7,819 nucleotides of DNA from positions 1 to 7,819 of the forward strand of contig JABDII010000114.1 of the NCBI GenBank assembly GCA_013003805.1, written 5' to 3'. Positions 1 through 3,992 of the stretch are shown here, in pieces; position 1 is the stretch's first letter; the number at the start of each line of letters is the position of its first letter. Under the pieces are notes generated by a model, which was not told where the DNA came from, ran no database searches, and saw nothing but the letters and a program-made list of their open reading frames with translations. Both the position numbers and the translations under genes were made by a program. Origin of the DNA: Gemmatimonadales bacterium (GTDB taxonomy: Bacteria; Gemmatimonadota; Gemmatimonadetes; Gemmatimonadales; GWC2-71-9).

Positions 1-69
1 TATAGGGATTGAGCGACCAGAACCCCATTCCGGTAGCCGCTGGCGAATTGAGCGCGGACCGGATTGGCA

Positions 70-87
70 GTGCCACGAACGTGGCAC
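70..87. repeat. Perfect 8-bp-arm palindrome (GTGCCACG-AA-CGTGGCAC)
   Basis: Two 8-base arms are exactly complementary around a central AA. As RNA this gives a 7-bp stem closed by a GAAC loop; as DNA it resembles a dimeric regulator site. No T-run follows on either strand, so it does not look like an intrinsic terminator. Confidence 0.75.
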
Positions 88-100
88 CACGCCGCCGTTC

Positions 101-134
101 GGCGACGATGGTCCACGGTACGGACTCCGTCGCC
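101..134. repeat. Two-part imperfect hairpin
   Basis: GGCGACG (101-107) pairs with CGTCGCC (128-134). Inside it GGTCC (110-114) pairs with GGACT (122-126, one G-T wobble), leaving a 7-nt loop and a small internal bulge. It sits 13 nt after the 70-87 palindrome, so the two could be consecutive stems of one folded RNA. Confidence 0.55.
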
Positions 135-177
135 ACCCACTCCGGTGTGAGGGGGAGTTGGGGGGAATGTGTGGCAG

Positions 178-209
178 GCGGATCAGCGGAGAGGCGGACA
201 GGCGGAAAG
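178..209. repeat. Four tandem copies of an 8-bp repeat, GCGGAnnn
   Basis: GCGGA begins at 178, 186, 194 and 202, an exact 8-base period. The full units are GCGGATCA, GCGGAGAG, GCGGACAG and GCGGAAAG, so the last three share the consensus GCGGANAG. It is too short for a confident functional call: it may be a slippage-born microrepeat or a row of protein-binding sites. Confidence 0.65.
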
Positions 210-264
210 TGGTTGCTCGTTCCGCTTCTTCCGACCGACCGACCTCCCGACTTCCCGCCGCCAG

Positions 265-450
265 TCATCCGCACCTCCCCCACCCACACTGCACACAGGC
301 GATGCATCCTGAATGGCGGACGATGGGACCAGCGCATTCAGGGCAGACCCGGATCAGGTGGAAAGTGAGTGGATTGCCATCGGTGGCTGCCGGCGGATAG
401 CGAGGGCGCGGAGGGGGATGGGGTGGGGGTGGGGGAGAGGCAAACGACAT
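265..450 (-). CDS. Small zinc-ribbon protein, like the C-terminal tail of class II ribonucleotide reductase
   Basis: A 61-residue product starting MSFAS, followed by a proline-rich stretch (about residues 6-20) and a cysteine-rich end. The end shows C-P-E-C, nine residues, then C-x2-C-x2-C-x4-C-G just before the stop. This Cys pattern matches the zinc-binding tail that closes NrdJ, the adenosylcobalamin-dependent ribonucleotide reductase, where the cysteines help re-reduce the active site. No reductase domain precedes it: the frame is stopped at 565, so the product is at most about 100 residues. I chose ATG 450 because it leaves the palindrome and promoter-like boxes outside the gene; its ribosome site (AGAAG, 6 nt upstream) is weak. 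A start at 540 would add 30 residues. It could be a stand-alone zinc ribbon, a tail acting in trans, a gene remnant, or a chance ORF; the regular cysteine spacing argues against chance. Confidence 0.55.
   Translation of the reverse strand: MSFASPPPPPHPPPRPRYPPAATDGNPLTFHLIRVCPECAGPIVRHSGCIACVQCGWGRCG
413..435 (+). other. Guanine-quadruplex motif, G5-AT-G4-T-G5-T-G5
   Basis: Four guanine runs (413-417, 420-423, 425-429, 431-435) are separated by loops of 2, 1 and 1 nt, the arrangement expected of a very stable parallel quadruplex. It lies on the strand opposite the zinc-ribbon message, where its complement encodes the Pro-rich segment, so it is on the template strand about 15 nt inside the gene start. 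The motif is seen directly; folding and any effect on transcription are inference. Confidence 0.7.
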
Positions 451-460
451 AAAACACTTC

Positions 461-504
461 TTTCGGGGTTTATTCGGTACTAGAATACCGAAGATATCCC
501 GAAA
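461..504. promoter_or_regulatory. 44-bp nested palindrome, possible operator
   Basis: The outer arms TTTCGGG (461-467) and CCCGAAA (498-504) and the inner arms TTCGGTA (473-479) and TACCGAA (486-492) are each exactly complementary. They are separated by 5-nt segments on both sides and a 6-nt centre, CTAGAA. The symmetry of two 7-bp half-site pairs suggests cooperative dimer binding or a cruciform or hairpin. No T-run follows on either strand, so a simple terminator is unlikely. It ends 10 nt upstream of the zinc-ribbon ATG and overlaps that gene's promoter-like boxes. Confidence 0.65.
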
Positions 505-510
505 ATGCAA
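482..510 (-). promoter_or_regulatory. Candidate sigma70 promoter for the zinc-ribbon gene
   Basis: Read on the minus strand, TTGCAT (510-505) and TATTCT (487-482) are separated by exactly 17 nt, matching 3 of 6 and 4 of 6 consensus bases. The -10 box covers the centre of the 461-504 palindrome, so a protein bound there would be expected to affect initiation. The box matches are modest. Confidence 0.35.
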
Positions 511-623
511 TGCCCTGGGGAGGTGGTGGGGAGGATGCATTTCCGGAGGACGGGGTAGGCCACATCAAAGGCCCGGTTATCATGTAACGCCATAAGTGGT
601 TGTCCATCACGCGGGAGCACCTC

Positions 624-1283
624 GTGCGGCGAATCTGGTTCCTTCCACTCTTGCTCGGTGCCGTCTTCGTCATGCCGCTGTCCGCCCAGGGACATCGGCC
701 GGGTACAGTAGGATTGGGTATCGGGATCGATGCCGTCCCCAACAGTGTGACCTCGGTCTTCGGATTCGATGCGGACGGCCGGACCGGGATGATTCTCGTG
801 CCGATCCAGGTGGCCACCCGGATCCGCCTCCAGCCGGCAATCGGCTATTGGCGGTTCTCGCAGGACGTCCAGGATGCGGTAAGCCGGTTCGAGCAGACTC
901 TGACGCAATGGAGTGCGGGCTTGGCACTTCACTACCTCTTCCCACTCGCCCAAAAGGCTCAGACCTATGTCGGGTCGAGTATCGCCTTCAATCGTCTATC
1001 CGAGACCGAGCGGACCGCGTTCTCGCCATCTCCCCCGAGCAGGCGCACAGCCAAGCGGACCGACACAGTACTGAGCGCCATCGCGGGTGGCGAGTATTTC
1101 TTCGCCCCGCGGTTCAGCATGGGCGGCGAGGTGCAACTGCAATACCTCATGGCGGGCGATGTCGAGACCTCAGTAGAGCCGACGCCGACTCCGCCACCGG
1201 TTCCAGTCTCGACGCCCGAATTCGACGCCAGCGTGATTCAGACCAATGGCCAGTTTGTGATTCGTTGGTACTTCGGGGGGTAG
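624..1283 (+). CDS. Secreted beta-barrel-like (probable outer-membrane) protein
   Basis: A 219-residue product. The N-terminus (MRRIW, then a Leu/Val/Phe-rich core ending LSAQ at about residue 21) is a clear Sec signal peptide, so the mature protein is exported. The rest alternates short amphipathic stretches with Gly and aromatic residues (for example IGYWRF, LALHYLF, GGEYFFAPRF), as in small beta-barrels of the outer-membrane protein superfamily. A Pro-Thr-rich loop (about residues 183-199) precedes the last strand, which ends FVIRWYFGG. I chose GTG 624 because GGGAG lies 6 nt upstream and the signal peptide then starts directly with Arg-Arg; an in-frame TTG at 600 would add eight residues. 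The overlapping reading frame 596-1375 has no protein-like character. The next gene converges on it, 18 nt away, with no visible terminator between. Function unknown. Confidence 0.72.
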   Translation: MRRIWFLPLLLGAVFVMPLSAQGHRPGTVGLGIGIDAVPNSVTSVFGFDADGRTGMILVPIQVATRIRLQPAIGYWRFSQDVQDAVSRFEQTLTQWSAGLALHYLFPLAQKAQTYVGSSIAFNRLSETERTAFSPSPPSRRTAKRTDTVLSAIAGGEYFFAPRFSMGGEVQLQYLMAGDVETSVEPTPTPPPVPVSTPEFDASVIQTNGQFVIRWYFGG

Positions 1284-1301
1284 GGGCCAGTACTTACGCG
1301 C

Positions 1302-1826
1302 TCAAGCCTCCACGAACACTAACGTGTCTTCCGGTAGCCAGCCCTCGGGATTCGCCCGGACTTCTGCGGCTGTGAGTGTGGTTGGCGGCCCGTCAGGGAG
1401 TGAGGCGTGGGACGTGGGTTCAGGGGAGAACTGCCGGTAGTACAGTGTTGGCCCGGCGTTGCGTGCGTGCTCGGCGACGAAGTCCGCAAATCCTCTTGTC
1501 CAATGTCCGTGAGGGCGGGGGCGTTCCTCCAAGGCGCGGCGATGGAGTTCGAGCGCCTTGATCACCTGGTCGCGCGAGCAGCGCATTTTCCGATACCGGA
1601 TGCGATGGTCAGCCTCGTCGGCGCGCCGGTCGGGATCGCGCTCCCCCACAAGGTCACAGGAACAAGCTCCGCGCAGCAGCCGAACGACGACGTAGGCGTC
1701 GAGGTGGCGCTGCTTGAACGGGCGCTGTTCCGCCGTCGAGAGCGTATCCGCTCGTAATCCTACCGGCAGCATGGATCGGACCTCGCTCACGGTGAGCGGG
1801 GTAGCGATGTACACGAAATGGCACAC
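1302..1826 (-). CDS. Unrecognised protein with an N-terminal Cys-His motif and a Cys-Ser-Cys motif
   Basis: A 174-residue soluble protein; I do not recognise its family with confidence. It starts MCHFVYIATPLTVSEVRSML, has LLRGACSCDLVGERDP at about residues 50-65, an Arg/Glu-rich helical middle (about 75-105), a HWTRGFADFVAEHARNAGPT segment (about 108-127) and a C-terminus ending LPEDTLVFVEA. There is no signal peptide or membrane segment. Cys2, His3 and the C-S-C pair could form a metal or redox site, but that is inference. The start is GTG, whose G is also the last base of the upstream gene's TAG stop, so translation is probably coupled to it. It is the last gene of the greA operon as seen here. 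Codon choice is high-GC like its neighbours. The conserved-looking composition and tight packing support a real gene. Confidence 0.7.
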   Translation of the reverse strand: MCHFVYIATPLTVSEVRSMLPVGLRADTLSTAEQRPFKQRHLDAYVVVRLLRGACSCDLVGERDPDRRADEADHRIRYRKMRCSRDQVIKALELHRRALEERPRPHGHWTRGFADFVAEHARNAGPTLYYRQFSPEPTSHASLPDGPPTTLTAAEVRANPEGWLPEDTLVFVEA

Positions 1827-2209
1827 TACGAGACCTGCTCGCCCGCTTTGGCCTGTCGGCCCTCAAGGATGAGGGCGGCAGCCTCTCCGGCTGGCCCTCC
1901 CTGGGCCTTGATTCTCTCCAGTGCTGCGTCGTCCTGCTTGCCCAGGGTCGCCGCCAGCAGGACGATCATCGATCGGCGGGCCGCCATTTCCCGGTCTGCC
2001 AATGCCTGTCGGTGCATTTTCAAGCCCAGCACGCCCGCTAGCAGGATCGTGATCGCAAACAAGACCCCGCCAGCGATGCCGATGGCGATCGGCACGATGC
2101 CACGTGCGCCGGCGACGGCAACCGCGAGCGCGAGAACTCCGCAGGCCGTGACGAGCCACATGGATCGGCGGTAGAGGCGAGCATTATCGGTAAGTGGCGC
2201 GCGTGGCAT
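1826..2209 (-). CDS. Small two-helix membrane protein of unknown function
   Basis: A 127-residue protein. A short basic N-terminus (to Arg15) is followed by two hydrophobic spans, about residues 17-35 and 38-63, joined by a short turn with Arg36 and Gly37. A mostly charged tail of some 64 residues follows and includes KMHRQALADREMAARR and an Ala/Glu-rich helix. By the positive-inside rule both ends are probably cytoplasmic, forming a hairpin with a cytoplasmic tail. No catalytic motif is visible. ATG 2209 is used; it lies 21 nt after the stop of the GroES-like gene, with only a weak, distant AAGG as ribosome site, so it may depend on coupling. Its TAG stop overlaps the next gene's GTG by one base. 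The role cannot be inferred beyond its operon position. Confidence 0.75.
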   Translation of the reverse strand: MPRAPLTDNARLYRRSMWLVTACGVLALAVAVAGARGIVPIAIGIAGGVLFAITILLAGVLGLKMHRQALADREMAARRSMIVLLAATLGKQDDAALERIKAQGGPAGEAAALILEGRQAKAGEQVS

Positions 2210-2230
2210 AAGACGAATTGGCCTTGAGGA

Positions 2231-2611
2231 CTAAACCGGAAACTCCTCACGGAGGAGCACCAGAATCGCCGCGTGGGGAACGACGAGATATTTCTTGCCT
2301 TCGAACGTGATCTCGACTGCGGCCTTGCGGAAGAAGATAGCGCGATCACCGATCTTCGCCTGCAACGGACGGGTACGGCCCTCGATCTTCCGGACTTTCC
2401 ACGGCTCCTCTTCGAACGCGGTCGGGTCCGGTATGGGATCGCCCGGGCCTGTCGCCACGATCAAGCCGCTTTGGACTTGGAGGGAGTCGACCGCCGTTGG
2501 GGGCAAGTACAGCCCGACCTTCGAACGATCATCGCCTTCTTCGGGGGTGATCAGCACGCGATCGCCCACCACGAGAAGGTGTTTCTTCGGGAACTCAGGC
2601 TCGTCGCCCAT
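2231..2611 (-). CDS. groES: Divergent GroES-family co-chaperonin with enlarged roof region
   Basis: A 126-residue member of the Cpn10/GroES family; these heptameric lids close the GroEL folding chamber. The family core is visible: VVGDRVLITPEEG (about 14-26), a mobile-loop equivalent RSKVGLYLP (29-37) whose LYL replaces the usual IVL GroEL-binding tripeptide, SGLIVATGPG (48-57), AKIGDRAIFFRKAAVEITFEGKKYLVVP (about 85-112) and the closing strand AAILVLL (114-120). E. coli GroES has 97 residues; the extra length here is mostly an insertion at about 58-82, including EEEPWK, where GroES has its short roof hairpin. I chose ATG 2611 because GAGGG precedes it at 5 nt and the greA stop ends 1 nt before it; ATG 2623 is an in-frame alternative. 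No groEL is in the window, so it is probably a paralog rather than the main lid. Confidence 0.83.
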   Translation of the reverse strand: MGDEPEFPKKHLLVVGDRVLITPEEGDDRSKVGLYLPPTAVDSLQVQSGLIVATGPGDPIPDPTAFEEEPWKVRKIEGRTRPLQAKIGDRAIFFRKAAVEITFEGKKYLVVPHAAILVLLREEFPV

Positions 2612-2612
2612 C

Positions 2613-3086
2613 TCAGCCCTCATTCTCCTCTGGAATCTCGAGCTTGGTGATTCGCAGATGTCGTGTGGTGTGGGGGAGCCGAAGCTCGACTTCTTCTCCG
2701 ACTTTGCGATCCCGGAGCGCTTGGCCCAGTGGAGAGGCCAGAGAAATATGGCCGGCGTCGACATCCATCAGCTCGGCCAGGACGAGGGTATACACGTCCT
2801 CCTCCTGGGTCTCCGTATCGACCACGGTGATCATGGATCCCAGCCCCGCTCGGTCCTTCGCTGCGCCGCTGGTCGGCATAAGACTCATCTGGCTCAGGCG
2901 TTGCGAGAGATGCCCCAGCCTCGCCTGCACGAACTGCTGGCGCTCCAGAGCGGCCTTGTATTCGGAGTTCTCCCGCAGGTCGCCCATCTCCAAGGCTACT
3001 CCGATAGCCTTCGGGAGGGTGACTTTGAGCTCATACGTGAGCTCCTGGATCTCCCGGCCGAGCTTCTCGCGCATTTCCCGTAGCAT
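2613..3086 (-). CDS. greA: Transcription elongation factor GreA
   Basis: A 157-residue protein of normal GreA length. GreA enters the secondary channel of RNA polymerase and stimulates cleavage of backtracked transcripts. The N-terminal coiled coil spans about residues 1-75. At its tip GDLRENSEYKAA (35-46) keeps the acidic pair Asp36 and Glu39, equivalent to E. coli Asp41 and Glu44, which help position the catalytic magnesium. The C-terminal FKBP-like domain (about 82-151) contains ISLASPLGQAL and KVGEEVELRLP, both family signatures. ATG 3086 has AGGA 6 nt upstream; ATG at residue 5 is a less likely start. It is the first gene of a four-gene minus-strand operon, with the GroES-like gene beginning 1 nt after its TGA. 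Confidence 0.95.
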   Translation of the reverse strand: MLREMREKLGREIQELTYELKVTLPKAIGVALEMGDLRENSEYKAALERQQFVQARLGHLSQRLSQMSLMPTSGAAKDRAGLGSMITVVDTETQEEDVYTLVLAELMDVDAGHISLASPLGQALRDRKVGEEVELRLPHTTRHLRITKLEIPEENEG

Positions 3087-3117
3087 TGGCGATCCTGGTC
3101 CAAGAGGTTCTCGGAAA

Positions 3118-3158
3118 TTCCCGGCGCGGCGCCCCGGAATAATGCCCCGAGCCGGGAA
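3118..3158. promoter_or_regulatory. Inverted repeat in the greA / dipeptidase divergent promoter region
   Basis: TTCCCGGC (3118-3125) and GCCGGGAA (3151-3158) are perfect 8-bp inverted arms 25 nt apart. The candidate greA -10 box lies between them, and GCCCCG occurs twice inside (3131-3136, 3144-3149). This fits an operator or DNA-loop site between divergent genes, but nothing shows which protein would bind. Confidence 0.4.
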
Positions 3159-3168
3159 CGAGAAACAA
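3139..3168 (-). promoter_or_regulatory. Candidate promoter for the greA operon
   Basis: On the minus strand TTGTTT (3168-3163) and CATTAT (3144-3139) are spaced by 18 nt, matching 3 of 6 and 4 of 6 consensus bases. Transcription would begin near 3132, giving a leader of about 45 nt. In the other direction GATAAT at 3191-3196 matches 5 of 6 bases of a -10 box for the dipeptidase, but no convincing -35 box precedes it. Confidence 0.35.
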
Positions 3169-3265
3169 GATACCGCCTAACTCGGCCCAAGATAATGGGA
3201 TAGGCAGGATCTCCCGAGCCGAGGACGTGGCGAAGACCGGCGTTTCAGCGTATTCTCCGGCCGTT

Positions 3266-3985
3266 ATGCCGATTTTTCGGGTGGCTACAAAGCCGAGCCG
3301 GCGGTGGGTCGCCGCCCCCGCCCATGTACTGATTCTGGGCTGGGCTTGTACCACCCCGGCCCCCGCCCCGGCCCCCGCACCCACTCCGGGAGCACTGGGC
3401 GGCTACGAGGCTGCTTCCGATGCCCTGGCCGAGTCGGTCCTGGTCGACGTCGCGTCGGGTGACTCGACGATCGTGATCGAGCCTCGGTACGCCGGGCGCC
3501 GGAACTTTACCGGTGAGCCCCTGCCTGGGTATCTCGCACCGCGCACCCTCTTGCGACACGAGGTGACGGAGGCCCTGGGCCGGGTGCAAGAGCGGCTTCG
3601 GACCGGTCCGTACGGACTCAAGGTGTTCGATGGCTACCGTCCGGTCCGGGCCACGCTGGCGATGGTGGCATGGGCCCAATCGACCGGGCAGGAGCATCTG
3701 CTCGACGAGGGGTACATCGCGAGGCGTAGCAGGCATAACCTCGGGGTCGCCGTGGATCTCACGTTGATCGAGCGCGGGACCGGTCTCGAACTAGACATGG
3801 GGACTCCGTTCGACACCTTCTCCGAGGCGGCCCACACGGCCAATGCAACGGGAGACGTTTTGCGCCGTCGTATGATCTTGGTTCGCGCCATGCAGGCGGA
3901 GGGATTCGAGAATTATGAGAAGGAATGGTGGCATTTCAGTTATTCGATCGAGGATGCGGTCCCGTTTGACCTGCCGATCCAGTAG
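3266..3985 (+). CDS. D-alanyl-D-alanine dipeptidase (VanX/DdpX, peptidase family M15D)
   Basis: A 239-residue zinc peptidase predicted to split D-Ala-D-Ala. Visible family features, numbered from ATG 3266: DGYRP at 122-126 (Arg125 equals the transition-state Arg71 of VanX); SRHNLGVAVDL with zinc ligands His157 and Asp164; MGTPFDTF; and EWWHF with catalytic Glu220 and zinc ligand His223. The spacings match VanX His116, Asp123, Glu181 and His184. The N-terminus has basic residues, a hydrophobic run, Cys28 and then an Ala-Pro repeat linker, as in an exported lipoprotein, though LGWAC is not a canonical lipobox. The start is uncertain: GTG 3227 would add 13 residues, and neither start has a well-placed ribosome site. 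It lies 7 nt before the aminopeptidase gene. No vanH/vanA partners are seen, so envelope peptide recycling is more likely than glycopeptide resistance. Confidence 0.92.
   Translation: MPIFRVATKPSRRWVAAPAHVLILGWACTTPAPAPAPAPTPGALGGYEAASDALAESVLVDVASGDSTIVIEPRYAGRRNFTGEPLPGYLAPRTLLRHEVTEALGRVQERLRTGPYGLKVFDGYRPVRATLAMVAWAQSTGQEHLLDEGYIARRSRHNLGVAVDLTLIERGTGLELDMGTPFDTFSEAAHTANATGDVLRRRMILVRAMQAEGFENYEKEWWHFSYSIEDAVPFDLPIQ
3354..3377. repeat. Perfect 12-bp tandem duplication; minus-strand quadruplex motif
   Basis: The unit CCCCGGCCCCCG occurs twice head to tail (3354-3365, 3366-3377) and encodes the Ala-Pro repeat linker of the dipeptidase. On the minus (template) strand it gives four guanine runs of 5, 4, 5 and 4 bases with loops of 2, 1 and 2 nt, which fits a quadruplex. 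The duplication looks like slippage and may vary in copy number between relatives. Confidence 0.75.
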
Positions 3986-3992
3986 AGCTCAC

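Larger units (their letters stand above)
1..264. other. Left-edge non-coding stretch with hairpins and short repeats
   Basis: No convincing gene is seen here. Plus frame 2 is open from the left edge to a TAG at 398-400, but its translation is rich in Arg, Pro and Gly with no recognisable domain, so I do not call it. The stretch holds an 18-bp palindrome at 70-87, a second potential hairpin at 101-134, a four-copy octamer repeat at 178-209, two G-runs at 151-165 and a short CCGA repeat around 231-243. It could be a structured RNA, the regulatory or terminator region of a gene beyond the left edge, or plain intergenic DNA. I recognise no known RNA family. Confidence 0.5.

Noticed and set aside
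308..342. 8-bp inverted repeat CCTGAATG / CATTCAGG with a 19-nt loop
   Set aside because: It lies inside the zinc-ribbon coding region around the CPEC and GC codons and is not extended by further pairing, so it is probably incidental.
9..368. Plus-strand ORF of 119 residues, and the frame-2 ORF open from the left edge to 400
   Set aside because: Composition is Arg/Pro/Gly-rich with no domain or ribosome site; both overlap the zinc-ribbon gene, whose cysteine spacing is far more protein-like.
596..1375. 259-residue plus ORF overlapping the beta-barrel gene
   Set aside because: The translation is a frame shadow: Arg-rich, no signal peptide or fold pattern. The frame at 624-1283 has a signal peptide and a good ribosome site.
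2295..3083. 262-residue plus ORF opposite greA and groES
   Set aside because: It is antisense to two clearly recognised genes and shows no domain of its own; long antisense ORFs are common in high-GC DNA.
3266..3985. Vancomycin-resistance vanX
   Set aside because: The enzyme family fits, but there is no vanH, vanA or vanRS nearby, and the product appears to be exported, so a resistance role is not supported.
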